Source: Paguma larvata (Eukaryota > Chordata > Mammalia > Carnivora > Viverridae). From it: 64,000 nucleotides of DNA. How positions within the stretch are numbered: the stretch's first letter is position 1; each line of letters starts with the position of its first letter. Below, in pieces: positions 21,321 to 36,046 of the stretch. The notes beneath the pieces were generated by a model that was given only the letters and a program-made list of their open reading frames with translations, did no database searches and had not been told where the DNA came from. The stretch is taken from the NCBI GenBank assembly GCA_030068075.1, contig CM057843.1, positions 44,712,365-44,776,364 of the forward strand, read 5' to 3'. Made by a program: the position numbers and the translations under genes.

Positions 21321-23684
21321 ATGCCTTTGATGAAAGGGAGACTCAGAGACTCAGAGGCCAGTGCCCATCAGGGAAGCAACTCTTAGAAAAACAGGGCGCA
21401 GAAGCCAAAAGGCAAAGGTTATGGGGCAAAGGCCACTCTATTCTTGGAGCGAGGGAACAATCCTGAGGTTGCCGGCTTTTTGGCTTTTCGGAAGGACTGG
21501 AAGGTCTCCCCCATCGTCCTTTGTCCTGGGCTGGGGGTAAGATGGGGAGGGGGAAGGGTGCAGCAGGGTTCTGCCTCAGGACTCTCAGCATCATGCCTGG
21601 CCTCACGGGTGTGTGCCCACCCATCTTAGGGTGGGGCCTAGGCCCAGAATGGGAGCCCAGGGAGCAGGCAGAGGAGAATCCTGGTGGTGAGCTAGAGGTC
21701 AGGACAGGAGGTCAGCACGGAGGAGGGGGGCTACACCTCACTGGTCCTCCCCCTCCCCCTCCCCCGTGGCACCACAAGGCACGCAGCCGCATATCACCCG
21801 TGCCAGCCCTCACCTCCCGGCAACGTCGCCGCATTCTCAGCCACGCCATCTGGCGTGCCCGCCGCTCCCCAGAACACTGCGGCGGGCGGGGGAGGGGGCA
21901 GCGGGGCAGGTGCCCACCCCAGAGCCAGGAAGAAGCGGCAGGTCCCCCTCCCCCACCGCCCTTTCGGGCTTGAGGTGGGGCAGGGGACTGGGGAAGGGGT
22001 GGCAGGTGCTCTCATGCTTCAGGAGGGAGCTTCAAGCATCCTGCACTGATAGAACAGGCGCCGTCTGGGCAGTGCCAGCCTGCCCCCTCCCCTTCCTCCT
22101 CCCCCCACAGCACAGCTAATGCCAGCGGCACCGGGCCCTCAGAGGATCTCCAAATTCCTGCCCTTCCCCTCAAATCGGAGGTGGGGGTGAGGAGAAGAGG
22201 CTGCCCCCTCCTCACGGTGCTCCCACCCTCATTCTTCACCTGCTCACTCACCTCAGCGGTGGGGGGGGAGGCCCCAGGACACGGCCTTAGATGGCTTCCA
22301 CCACAGAAATGGACACCTGAGTTCTAATCCACCTGCTCCCCACGGCTTGGCACTCTGGTGGGAAATCAAGTTCTCCGTCTCCAGCACACTTGCCCCCACC
22401 AATCTTATTTGGGGCACAGTGGTGGTGGTGGCGGCTGGCTAGGTGTCCTTCTGGGTGTCAGCATGGAGTGGAGCTTTTACAGATTTATGTGTATGTCTGT
22501 ACTTTGGTGGAGCCCGGGGTGTAACGAGAGCAGTTTTACAGAACATTCATCCTGTCCCCTGAGCAAGATTCCCCTAGACTGCTCTGGAATGGCCTGTCCC
22601 CTCCCTCTCTCTCTGCCTGTCTCCCCCCCCTGCCCCCCATCAGGACCTAAGCCTGCACAAAATGGCCGCCACCCCTCTGAGGCAGCCATTTTAGGTGCCC
22701 AGACTGTGGCCTCCCTTGGGATGGGGCTATGTCTCCATGGGAACCTCAGACCCTCAGCTCCCAGCTCCCTCCATGGGGGTGGGAAGCAGAAATGGGAGTC
22801 TTCCAGGCCTGGCCGAGGTACCCACCATTCCCCTTTCCCTCTCAGAGACCCAGAGGGGACTAGGCCCCTCACCAACTCCCTTCCCCCAATGCCAGGGGGA
22901 GGAACAGATGGCATCTCTGGGTGTCCTTCTCCTTCCGTCTCCTTCCTTCCATTTCTGGCTCTTTCTGTCTCTCCGTCACTGCATCTCCGCATCTCTGGGT
23001 GAACAGAGAGGAGCATGTATGTCCCTGTATGTTCATGCTTGTTCGTGTGGTTGTGGACACGTGTGTGTTGTACCTCTTCCAAGCCTATGTCTGAGGCCGG
23101 CCCATCCCACACCTCCCTCTGTTCCAATTTTCCCCTGTTTTTTATTGTATCTTCTAAAAAAAAAGTTGAAACATGTCGAGTGAGAAAAACTTGTTCCATT
23201 TTTCTGAAGGAAGAAAAGACAGGGGCAGGAAACAGACCGAGAGGGATGAAGTTCCCCATGCCCTCAGGTATGCCCACCCCCACCCCCAGGTCTCCTTCTG
23301 TGGGGGGGTTGAGAGGGGCTTCTCAGACCTAGAGAGCTGAGGTCATTCTTAACAGGAGCCTGGGAGGGATGGAAAGACTTCCCAAGGGCTCCCTTATCCT
23401 GAGTAAGGTATTGCTTCCGGCCTGGAGCAGAAAGCAAAGATGGCAGGGGTCTGTGAGACCCTTGGCGGCTTCGCCCATCCCTCAGTGTCCGAAGGAGAAG
23501 GCAGAGGGTGTCTTTCTCCCACAAGGAAGTACTCATTCGCTTACTCATCCATTCATTCCACCCATTAACTTGCCAAAAACTCAATTCCTATATAGACAAA
23601 GCATTCTGAATGTGTGTGGGGGCACGTGTAAGAAATTAATATTGTAAAGCACGTTGCAGTTTACGAAGTGCCTTAATAAAAATG

Positions 23685-23900
23685 AGAGATGGCATTTATT
23701 GAATGCCTACTATATTGCTGGCCCTGTGCTTTATCCCTTTAGTACTCACAGCAACTTTAGGAGGTGTAGCATAATTACCCCATTTTACAGATGTAGACAT
23801 CAAGACTGAGAGACCTTATGCAACTTGCTCAGGGCATTCAGCATTCTTTGAAGCTAGTAAGTGGGGTTGGGCAGAAATCAGAGTCCAAAGTCTGTGAGTG
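23685..23900 (-). repeat. MIR SINE relic
   Basis: 'taattaccccattttacaga' and 'caacttgctcagggcattca' are reversed MIR. A start like 'tttattgaatgcctactata' is also present. Confidence 0.65.
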
Positions 23901-24798
23901 TAACCCAAATATCGCATGGCCGGGGCCTTAAGGAGAAGGGCCCACTGTCAGAATCGAAGACCCCACCCTCAGTAAAGGGACAGTAAAGACTTTGAGGCTG
24001 TGCTCAAATTTGGACAGGGGCTGGCTGGCATTCCTGAGTCTCTACCCCACCTGAGAGGCCTCTCTCTCTCTCTCTCTCTCTGGCTATGCCCAGAGTACCC
24101 TAGACCACCTACCCTGCCTTCCCAGATCTAGGATCCCTGCATGAACGATGGAAAACTTAGCATTGCCTTCTCATCCTTGGAGACCACTGAGGCAGATTGT
24201 AGGGTTGTGGGAGGAGCATTCGTATGGGAGTCAAGCTCTTGGGTTCCAGGTCAGGTTCTGCTCTCCACTGAGGTGTTCCTGGGCAAGAAGGTCCCCCTCT
24301 ACAGGCCTAGGCAAAAGGAGGAGTTGGGGCTGTTCATTCTGCGGTTCCTTTTAGTTCCTGGCCAACTATCTCTGAGAGCCTCAGACACCAGCCCCCCTTC
24401 TCCAAGGCCTCCTTAGCCATCGTATGCGCCTCTGTCTATAACCTGATTCATCCTACCAAGCATCCAATCAGTGTCTTACCAGTCCAAGGTCCACTCTGGG
24501 GACAACTGTGCCCAGATTGAGAGTGAAGCCCCGTCTTGCTCCGCATTGCACCCACCACAGTGCTTGGCACATGCTTGACATCCAAGCGTGTGTGCCGAAG
24601 GTATAATTGAAGTCGTCTATGTCTAGGTAAGCTGGAGGCTGGGGAGAGACAGGAAACGTGGGTCTGAAGCACACAAATGCTGAATCAGGGTGTGGGGACG
24701 CATCTCACTCACCTGGTTGTGATTACCTACTCACACACGTGTATCTGTCTGAGTCAGGGTGTGTCTCTACTTTCTGCACCACAGGGTGAGGAATAGGG

Positions 24799-24860
24799 GT
24801 GTATGTGTGTGTGTGTGTGTGTGTGTGTCTGTGTGTGTGTCTGTGTTTCTGTGTGTGTCT
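24799..24860 (+). repeat. (GT)n microsatellite
   Basis: GT dinucleotides, with single TCTG interruptions. Confidence 0.9.
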
Positions 24861-25933
24861 AAAGCTACCTCCCTCAACTCATGCCATTTGCATCTGCGTC
24901 TGGCCCAGTGAGAGAGTTAAAAGGTGAGCCGTAAAAGAAAATAGCCCTTTCTGTCTTTGTCAAGACACCTGTCTGGCCCACGTCCCCTTTGTCCCCCCCC
25001 TCTCAAGACTGTTGGAATTGGCTTCAGTATTTTCCGTGTTTTTTGTAAGGGGAGGAGAATGCTGAGTCTTCTCCAGGAACTTCAGGCATTTTCTAGCCCA
25101 GCCCCCTCCCCCTGCCTTAAATAAGTCAGAAGGACAGGAGAGAAAGCCACTGGTGGGATGGTTGCTTGTCTAGCAGGGGGAGGAGAGCCGGGAGGGGGTG
25201 AATGAAAGATTTCTGGGTTAGGAATCCAGACTGAGACCCTCTCCCTCGGTCTCGATGGTAGGTACACAGGCTTATCCGAGAGGCTCTTCTCCACCCCCAC
25301 CCCAACATACATATGCCCCCAAACATCCAAGGAAATCTCTCCCATAGGCTGACTCCACAGATACACACACATGTCCCCACAGACACACACACGCCCATGC
25401 AGAGGCACAGACATCAAGGCAAGTCTTTCCTTTTCTCTGTCTTTCCCTTGGTTTGAATTTCGTTCAGCCACATATGTTGTGTGTGCGTGAGGGTGGGTGG
25501 GGGAGGGGCAGACAGGGATGAGGGATGGCATGGTGCCAACATCTACCTATGGGGTTGGGCCAGGGACGCCCCCCACGCCCACCCTGGGAGGGGGCCTCAG
25601 CTGTCCCTTTGTGACTGAGGGGATCCTGGGGGGGGGCGGGAGTGGGGGCAAACATAGAGGTCCCTTCTCCAGACCTGAGGTGCAGTCCCTGACCCACCTT
25701 TGGGGCCTGCAAGGGAGGAAATGGACGGAGCAGGACCCTGAAGAGAGCATGGATAGAATTGGGGGCCACCACAAGCCCCCAACTGCCAGCCTTGTCACCC
25801 CATTGTTCCCATGTGGGGGGCTCTGTATCCGAGGGGGGCAACTCCTCCCACCTCCCTCTCAATCCCTGCTTTCCCTGCGTTGGGCGGGGAGGGGAGGGCG
25901 GCAGAGATATTTATTTATTTCCTTTATTTATTT

Positions 25934-25935
<2 letters not shown>

Positions 25936-25964
<29 letters not shown>
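25936..25964 (+). repeat. 29-nt poly(T) run before the NEUROD2 promoter
   Basis: Uninterrupted T29 after TTTA repeats (25908-25935). It is not the tail of a SINE, since no SINE head or body adjoins it. It stands 14 bp before the first promoter E-box. Confidence 0.9.
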
Positions 25965-25978
25965 GGAGTAGAGAGTGA

Positions 25979-26100
25979 CAGATGGCGGCGGGTCCCGGGG
26001 GAGCCGGCTCTCCCCCAATGCAGACGCATGCCAATCACCGTCTCTCATGTGATAGCTGCTGCCCGTGACGTGCCAAGCCCATATGGCCTGGCATAGAGGC
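25979..26100 (+). promoter_or_regulatory. NEUROD2: NEUROD2 proximal promoter with E-box cluster
   Basis: CAGATGGC at 25979-25986, CATGTG at 26046-26051, and CATATGGC at 26080-26087. CAGATGG and CATATGG are E-box forms preferred by neurogenin and NeuroD factors, so control by neurogenins and self-control are plausible. No classical TATA box; 'ggcataga' at 26089-26096 is the nearest AT-rich element. The transcription start is placed near 26.1 kb only because it makes the gene length agree with the known roughly 4.2 kb of human NEUROD2. Confidence 0.6.
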
Positions 26101-26114
26101 TGGTACCCCGCCTG

Positions 26115-26311
26115 GTAGAGATGCCACACTCGCTCCGCGGTTCGCATGGCGCTCTGAAGACGCCGGCGCCCGCCGCCTTGAGGAGCCGCTGCCCCCGCTC
26201 CCTGAAGATGGGGGAACAATGAAATAAGCGAGAAGATTCCTCTTCTCCCCCCTCTCTCTCTTGCCCCCCTCCCCCCCCTCCCCTCCCCTCTCCCCTTGAC
26301 TCCTCTCCGAG
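26115..26311 (+). other. NEUROD2: NEUROD2 exon 1, non-coding (5' end approximate)
   Basis: Ends at a strong donor CGAG|GTAAGT (intron from 26312). Preceded by a pyrimidine-rich stretch. NeuroD family genes typically have one non-coding exon and one coding exon. The 5' end is uncertain by tens of bases. Confidence 0.65.
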
Positions 26312-28655
<2,344 letters not shown>

Positions 28656-29047
28656 GACCTCGCGCCCGCCCCTTTCTTTTTCTTTGGCCTTTGCCCGCAC
28701 CCCTGTCCCCAGCCCCCCGAGCGCAAGGGGACCCCCACCAATCCTGGCGCCGGGCGCGGGGAGCGGGCCGCCGGTACTGACCCTCTCCTGGGCAGTGCAG
28801 TCCTCTTACCAGGGGGTGGCCCGTCCCAGGAGCCTCGATTACCCCAGGGGACTCGCCTTCTCTCTCCCCAGGGGTTTTCCTCCTCTTTCCCGGGGGTAGT
28901 TCTCCGGGGACCCCTCTTAGGGCACTCCCTGGAGACCACCCCCCATTCCCAATTCCTACACTTAGGTTTCCTCCTCCCCTTCCCCTCGGCAGGCCCAAAG
29001 GCATTGGCAAGGGGGCAGCTGAGCTGTGGGATACTGTTTTCCTTCTA

Positions 29048-29091
29048 TTGTTGTTGTTATTATTATTATTATTATCATTATTATTATTATA
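29048..29091 (+). repeat. (TTG)n/(TTA)n microsatellite in the NEUROD2 3' UTR
   Basis: TTG x3, then mostly TTA repeats with one TCA interruption. Confidence 0.9.
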
Positions 29092-29423
29092 ACAGACACC
29101 GAGCTGCCGGCAGAAAGGAGCCGGGCGCCCCCTCTTTCTTGAAGAGGGCGTAAGTCAGGGCGCTCGAGCCTGGACCTGGAACACCCTCTCCCCAACCCCT
29201 AAGTCTCAGCGTTTTCGTGATTTTAATTTTGGCGGGAGGAAGTGTGGATTGAGAGGAAAGAGAGAGGCCAAGACAATTTGTAACTAGAATCCGTTTTTCC
29301 CCGTTTCCTTTTTTTAAACAAACAAACAAACATACAAAAAAAAAAAAAAAAAAGCTAAGAGGCGACGGAGGCCGAACGCAGAGTCCGGATCGGAGAGAAA
29401 ACGCAGTAAGAACTTTTAGAAGC

Positions 29424-29458
29424 AATAAAAGGCAAAAAATACTACTACCAATAATAAA
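29424..29458 (+). terminator. NEUROD2: Two upstream AATAAA motifs, possible alternative NEUROD2 poly(A) signals
   Basis: AATAAA at 29424-29429 and 29453-29458, about 0.8 kb after the stop. In A-rich sequence, so they may be chance matches. Confidence 0.3.
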
Positions 29459-30289
29459 AAGACACAAATATCTATGCAAGGAGGTTCTGACTGAGCCTAG
29501 CGGCCCGGCCCGGCCCCGGGATGCCCCTCCCGGCCCGCGGGCCGCGCCGCCCAAGCGCGGATCTGTGCACTTTGGTGAAGTGGGGGCCGGCGCCGCCCCC
29601 TCCCCTCCCCAGGTTCTTATAATCAGTGACTCGGAGATTTGGGGCCCCAGTGCCACTGCCCTCCCCCGCCCCGTCCCCATTGTGCGTCATGCTGTTTTTT
29701 AAAAACCTGTTTCCAAATTTGTATGGAATGGCAAACTGTCGGGGGGGTCGGTTTGGGGAGGGAGGGTTTGCATGAGAGACACACACACGCACACCACACC
29801 GCACGCACACGCAGGCCCGGCGCCAGCGTCCGGGGGGGGCAGAGGGGAGGAGACCTCGCCGATCCCCACTCCCCGCAGGCAAGCCTCATCCCGGGTTGAG
29901 GGTGGAGACCAAGACCTGGGGACAGCCCCACCCCTGCCCGACTGTGCCTCGGTGGGCTCAAGGCGCCGGCCATTTTTTTCCGGTGGCCGGAGAGGAGGTT
30001 TTTGTCTGATGCGTCCTTTTGGCTCTGGCTAGCAGGTGGGCAGGGAGAGGGGCTGAGGGTTCCTTCTGGAAGTTTCCCAGAAAAGGGGGCAAAAGGAGAA
30101 CCTCTCCCCACCGGAGACAGGAGATCAGGCATCCAAACACACGATGCAAAAATGCAAACCCACAGGCGACACACCCACACACTCACCCACACACTCACAC
30201 GCAATTTTACCTTCCTCTTGTAGCGAAGATGAAACTCCCGTCGGACACCCGAAGTGCATTGCGTGTTTCTGTTCAGTTTAATGACGATT

Positions 30290-30295
30290 AATAAA
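30290..30295 (+). terminator. NEUROD2: NEUROD2 poly(A) signal AATAAA (probable main site)
   Basis: AATAAA within GATTAATAAATATTTATG. Cleavage is expected 10-30 nt downstream. Confidence 0.6.
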
Positions 30296-31351
30296 TATTT
30301 ATGTAAATGAGATGCAAAGCCGGACCCGGTTTCTCACAGTGGCCTCATTTCATTTGGGGGATTGAGCTGGGGCTCTGGGGGATGGAGACACAGAGTCAAG
30401 TGACTGTTCAGAGGCCAGGTACGGTGACCCTGGACATTCCTGGGTGGGATTTCCACCCTACAACCTCCCTCGCACCCATCCGCGGGGCACCAAAACAGCT
30501 CCACTCACCGCCCCTCCCAGACTTTACACAGACACAGACTCACACCCTCTCCTAACACGAAGCGTTGCACTAATTTCCTTACACTCCTTCAGTTCCCAAA
30601 ACATGCACCCCCTCTGAGAACAAAATATCTTTTCATCACTGAAAAATGACCCAGTTGGGAGCAGCCAGTCATTTTACAACCCTCTGCCCACTGTTGCAAA
30701 AAGCAAGTGCAGGGAGATAAAGAGACAACCATTTGAGCCAGACAAGGATAGTTTTAAATAAAAAAATATAAGGTCATGAGGATGAAATATTAACGTAGGA
30801 AGTCTTTTTAGTCTTAAATCTGTGTTTCAGTGGACTCGGGGGAATCAGCCATTTTTAGTCTCGGGAATATTGAAATTTAGAGTGGTGTCGATGAGGTTGC
30901 AGGGACATCCCAGGGCTGTATGCAGGGTCCGAATCTAGGTGTCCACCCGGAACAGTGGAGCTTGACATCACCATGAGTTCCCCCTGACCGTACAGCGGGA
31001 ACCCTCCTGGTCCACACCTGGACAGCCTCCTTGCTGCCTGGTGCAGCTCGAGATAGAGGGAAGCCCTCAACCTAGGGAAGTGGAAAAAGGGCACCACAGA
31101 AGAGTTGGTGCTGCCCAGGCTGCTTCCTCATCTCAGACAAGACAGCCTCACAATTCTCTTTCTCTGAGCCTCGGAGGCACAGGCATCTCTGAATTGACTT
31201 CCCTAAAAGGACCCTCCTTTAGACATGGGTGCCCACTGGACCCCGGGAATATTTGAAGGGGAGGAGTCTAAGTCCCAAAGACTAACATCCCAAAGCCTAA
31301 ACACGGTGAGGAGTACCTCAACTGTTTCTGACGCTGTTTCCTGAAATAATT

Positions 31352-31380
31352 AAACAACAACAACAACAACAACAACAACA
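31352..31380 (+). repeat. (AAC)n microsatellite
   Basis: Nine or so AAC units, uninterrupted. Confidence 0.95.
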
Positions 31381-31826
31381 CTGTTGCTTGTTTTAGAGCT
31401 GAAATGGGTGGTGTCCTGTTGGGGTTGGATGCTAAGGCTTTTAAAGATTTGATTCAAGGCGCCAAAAGGAGAGCGCCCTGACAAAATCGGGAAAGGAAAA
31501 GGTTAGTTGAAGGAAGCTTTAAATGTAAAAGCATGGATCGGATTATACTGTCTGACCTTCAGCTTGGTGGCTCACTTAAGTGACCACTTCCAAACACTCT
31601 CTGTCTCACCAGTGGAGACGATACCCTCTCCACCCGAGGACGCTGCGGGTAGACCGAGGCTGGGAGTCTGGGAGCTGTTCGCTCCCAGGTGCTGACTCTC
31701 GTCCAGTCTCTTGCTTTCCGGCCACGGAGGGAGGTGGCTTGTGATGGCCCCAGGGAGCTTGGCACTCTGAGAGGCCCTTCCCCATGCCTGGCTGAAATTC
31801 CGGGCAGAATTCTCCTGCGGTTTTTG

Positions 31827-31871
31827 TAGAATTTCACTGGAATTCTCTCAAAATTTCACTCTAGAATTCTT
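31827..31871 (+). repeat. Imperfect short duplication
   Basis: AGAATTTCACTGGAATTCTC is followed by AAATTTCACTCTAGAATTC: two imperfect copies of one unit of about 22 bp, each with AATTTCACT and GAATTC. Confidence 0.6.
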
Positions 31872-34324
31872 ATAGGATTATATCTCTAAAGTGAGGTTAA
31901 GAAGTGGGCACTTCGACTCCGCGTTCGCCTCTGTCAGTGGTCTAAGGGGATTTAACAAACCTCTGAGTCATCCCTATTCTTGGGAGAAGGGACTTGATCA
32001 CCTTCCTCCCCCACTTCTTCCATGATGTATGAAGTTAGGCGCAAATCCCAGACTCAAATCTGGAGTCTGGTCTGCTCATGGCATGGGACAGGCCTGGCAG
32101 GGACAACTAGAGAGAAAAAGAACTCGGCACCCATCCCGAGCCCTGAGTCTTATCCTGCCCTGGAAACAAGGTTAATTGGGCTTCTCTCCCACTCAGCCTG
32201 TTTCCCAGAACCCACTCTGAAGTCCCGGGCTGGGTGGCATCCAGGTGGCTTGGGGCCGGAAGCAAAAGACCCCTCCACGTGGCTTCCCTGGCCAGACCAC
32301 AGACTCCTACACTTCACTCTTCCGGCTACTCCATGCGGGCACGATTAGGTTTTGGAAGGTAGATTCCAGTTCCTCCCCGAAAGATGTTGATGACTATTGA
32401 GCTACCGCACCTGTGGTCACCTCGGGCAGGCGGAGGTGCTCCCGCCGCTTTTGGGGCTGGGATCCCCAATGCCTCTGCCTCTGCCTCCAGTGAATTCCAG
32501 CGACTACGTGAGCTACCCCTTCCCCAATTCCTGACCCTTCCCCCACACTCCCTGCACACTGGCTGTGCTCTATCCTCCCATCACCCCCCTCCCCAACACT
32601 CAACTTCCCTGGTGAGATGGCCAGATGAGCAGGAGAAGAAGATGCGGGAGGACACGCGGCCCCAAACTCCCCCTCGCAGGTCGTTTTCTCTCGCTGGCTC
32701 TCCCGCTTGCACACACACACAGAGAAGCTCCAGGAACAGAAGGAGGTGTGCAGGGTGGGGGAGAGGGAGAAAGCTAAAAGGGGCCAGAGCAGTGGTAGGG
32801 AGGGGGCAAGGGGAGAAGTCCTAGAGAGGACGCCCTCCCTGCCCTAGCTTGAGCAGCGGGATCTCCAAGCACGCACTAGCAGGCTCAGCTCAACCCCTGG
32901 GCTTTGGAAACCTGAAGGCTGCAAACAGGATCAATCCAATCCGAAGGGCATCTTCCCCTTCATTTTCCCACCCCCATCTGAGGTCAGGCATTTGGAAATG
33001 ACGGGGAAACAGAGATGTTTCTGAGTCCAAGCCATTTGTCCATGGGGGGCGGGGAAAGGGAGGAAAAGCCTTGTTGCTTTTCTCCTGTTTAACCAGCTAC
33101 AATCGACCACGGGCCCCTGATGCCCAGTGAACCCCCAGCTCTGATTTCATCACCTCATAGGACAACCCAATAAACCACTGAGTAGAGTCCAGGGAAACTA
33201 AGTCCCAAGGGAATCAGCAACAGGGAAGCCTTGGCACTCCCTGGACTCCATGGGGCTGTGTTTGCTTCCCTCTCTTTTCTGTCTTATGGAAAGTCCACAA
33301 GCCTGAGGATGCAAGGATTGCCCATAGGGGTCAGAGATCTCCTTCTCTCTTGGATGACCTTGGCTTTCTCCTCTTCCCCAGAATCTGCTCCTTGGAGGAG
33401 ATATCTGGATTTGAGGGGACATTGAGACGGAGGGATGATTCTAGATTCCACAGTTTGGTTCTCAAGAAAGGTGGAAAGAAAGGAACAGCGTGGGCCAGGC
33501 CTGACCAGCCTTGGCCTCCACCTCCACTCCCAGGCTCCTCATGTCACAACAGGAGTTAGATCAGGACTCCATACTTGACCTGCTCCTATGTGCTCAAAGG
33601 AGAAAGTTTCTTTTTGTGAGCTGTAGAAGGGGGCAGATGGGCCGTCACAACAGGCTTCCCAGTTCACAGCCCAAGATGTCCGTCACTTTTCTTTCTCTAA
33701 GGCTGGGGCCCGAAGGCAACAGACCCAGAGGGGGAGGTGAGGACCTGGACTTGGAGAAATCTGGAAAGCCTGCTCCTCCCCCAAATCCTGAATCAGCCTC
33801 TTGCCTTTCTGTCCTGCATCTTTAAAAATTCTGGACAGTTTTCCTCGGTGAGAAGTGGTAAGAAAGGGCACAGCCACCTCGGAAGGACTGGTCTGCTCTC
33901 TGAAACTTTCTCCATCCTAAAGCCCTGCGATGGGAGCAGCCTGCCCGGGGAGTGCCGGCAGGAGAGGGCTGAGAGGAAGGCTGGGCTCCCTGGCACGAAG
34001 GCAACCAGCTTTTCAGAGGGAGATTCCAGGGACTGGGTGGTGGGGGGGTGCTTAGTGCCCTGGTGTGAGAAGCTGGGGTGCTCAGAGAGGAAAGGACTAG
34101 GGAACCCCTAGACACTGGCTGTGCCAAGAAAGCTGGGGTGCTGCGCTGGGTGGAGATGCCGCCCAGATGTGCACCAGGGTGTGGCTCTGGCACGGCAAAC
34201 CCGCCTTCCTGTTGGAGTGCAGGAGGGCAGTGCCGACTCCCCAAACACACTGGGGCTGCAGGGCTCCATACCCGGAGTGTGTGCCTGGTGTTCGGTTATT
34301 CAAACCTTTCTTTTAGCTTCTCTC

Positions 34325-34375
34325 CACCTCCGTATTCGTCTCATTCCTCTTTTTGGAATTAATTGAATTAGGAAC
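34325..34375. promoter_or_regulatory. AT-rich homeodomain-like block
   Basis: 'ggaattaattgaattaggaa' stands between GC-rich flanks and contains three AATT cores. No repeat match noticed. Function unknown. Confidence 0.25.
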
Positions 34376-35072
34376 GGGTCTTTCCGGGGCGCTTCTGCCT
34401 TGCGCCAGAGGCTGCGCTGGCCAGGAGGCCAAGGCTGCCAGGTCATGTCCCACCGGGGCGAAGGAGCCCCCAAACCCCTTTGGGGACCCGCGTGCCAGTT
34501 CCTACCCTCAGCCAAGTCTTCGCCAAGGGCACAGCTGGGCGGGGTCTGGGCAGTCCGCCCGGCTTGGGACATCTGTTCTCGCCAGAGTCGCATTAAAGGC
34601 AAGGGGTGGGGGGCGGGGGACTCAGAACCAACCTCTCCATCCGGAGCCGAAGCCTGCTTTCTCGACCGACCGCAGGCGGAGGCAGTGGGGGACACCTGAC
34701 TCGCAGAGTTTTCTCTTTCCCCTCGGGAAAACCGAGAGAATTGGTATGGGGCAAGTGGGGCTTGCTTTCTTGCCTTCGCGTCTCCTGCTCGCCGAACAGA
34801 TGCCGCATCGGGCCTCACTCCTGGAGGGCAGCGAGGTACCCCTGCCCCGCGGGAGCTGCGCAGGAGCCTCGGGAGGCGCGGGCGCCCGGGAACCTCGGAG
34901 GCTTCGGGCCGGCGGGAAGCGGTACGGATCCCGCTTGCAGCGAACTCCACCTCGCGCTCGGCTGGGCTCCGAGGAGGCCGAGGCGGGGGCGCCGCGCAGG
35001 GGAAGGGTTAAACACGACTCAGTGAAAACTTCAGAAAACATTTGGATTTATACTGGGGGGAAGGCGGTGCTT

Positions 35073-35097
35073 AAAACAAAACAAAACAAAACAAAAC
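35073..35097 (+). repeat. (AAAAC)n microsatellite
   Basis: Five AAAAC units in tandem. Confidence 0.9.
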
Positions 35098-35399
35098 CTG
35101 AGAAGGACTACAAAGCCCCTAAGCGAAACCAAACCAAAATCCTTAACTACTGATCATTTTGTAGAAAAAGAAAAATCCCGCAGACACGTCTCCCTTGGTG
35201 CCACCATGGAAGAGCTCCCGCCTGGCCAAGCCCCGCGCCTGGACACCCCTGCACCCACCCCAGTGCCCTGGCGCTGAGCCCAGGTCGCCCCCTGCCCACC
35301 CTTCGCTCCCGTGTTGGTGCCAGTCTGTGCCACTCAGCCGGTGCCCGGTGCCCGGTGCCAGGCGCGGGGGGAAGGCGGGGAGGAGCCGAGGCTCCAGCT

Positions 35400-35530
35400 T
35401 AAATTCCATGGCATCTGTTCATTATTATACAGTGAGGATTTTTATATGGACAGCTAAATTAAAGACAGATTTTTGCCAGAATTGCAGATCCCATAAAAAT
35501 GATGACACAGGATGGGGGCTTTTTCTTTTT
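35400..35530. promoter_or_regulatory. Candidate conserved non-coding element
   Basis: Unique AT-rich sequence with 'ccatggcatctgttcattat' and 'gacagctaaattaaagacag'. It includes a CATCTG E-box and TAAATTA cores and lies between a GC-rich block and simple repeats. Confidence 0.3.
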
Positions 35531-36046
35531 AAAAAAAAGAAAGAAAGAAAGATTAAAAAAAAACACAACCCAACAAACCACAACCCGAATCCCTCTGTGC
35601 CCCTCTCCTCTGATGTCAGTGAGTTTCTTTGGCCCCTTTGCCTTCCCCTTCTTCCACCAGCACGGGCTGCCCAGGGAGAACCAAACCCCAGCGGTTCTTC
35701 ATGCCCAGCCTGCTCACAGATGCCCAGTGACCAACCAGCTCTCTCCCACAGCTGCTGGGGCGGGCGGAGGCAGAATGGCTGGGTCAGGTATGGAGAGTCA
35801 GGAAGGGAATACCAGAAAGGGGCAGAAGTCAGGAGGCTTGACCTTCTGCATTCCCAATTCAAAGGGCAGGTTGAGATTTTGGCTAGTTGCCAAGGCAGGA
35901 GTGGGGTGGGGTGAGGGCAGCTGGTGAGGACCAGGCGTGTGGGGGCCCTTCATTCCAGTACATGGGACAGCACCCCTTCCCCCCTCTTCAATGGAGAGGG
36001 TGACACAATAATTGGGCACTGGGCACAATGTACCCAGGAGCGAGAG

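Larger units (their letters stand above)
17790..25930. other. Intergenic, between the orphan CpG island and NEUROD2
   Basis: No supported gene. Contains the listed MIR, L2 and SINE relics plus a (TC)n run at 24060-24082. The longest open frame (about 22.5-23.3 kb) shows no family features and unremarkable composition. Most of 21.4-23.3 kb and 24.1-25.9 kb is unique sequence in which I see nothing definite. Confidence 0.6.
28656..30315 (+). other. NEUROD2: NEUROD2 3' UTR
   Basis: Follows the TGA. Contains a (TTA)n microsatellite at 29048-29091, a poly(A) run near 29336-29353 and an apparently well kept AT-rich stretch at about 29690-29740 ('ccaaatttgtatggaatggc'). The end is set by the AATAAA at 30290-30295; this gives a gene of about 4.2 kb, as in human. 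Earlier AATAAA copies at 29424 and 29453 may be alternative sites. Confidence 0.7.

Noticed and set aside
22477..23283. 268-codon minus-strand open frame
   Set aside because: No domain, no splice partners, and unusual residue content. Likely chance.
25908..25964. TTTA/poly(T) run taken as an inverted SINE tail
   Set aside because: It is followed by NEUROD2 promoter sequence, not by (GA)n and a SINE body.
34353..35153. 266-codon open frame
   Set aside because: Composition follows the local GC content and the frame ends in a lysine run made by a microsatellite. No family feature.
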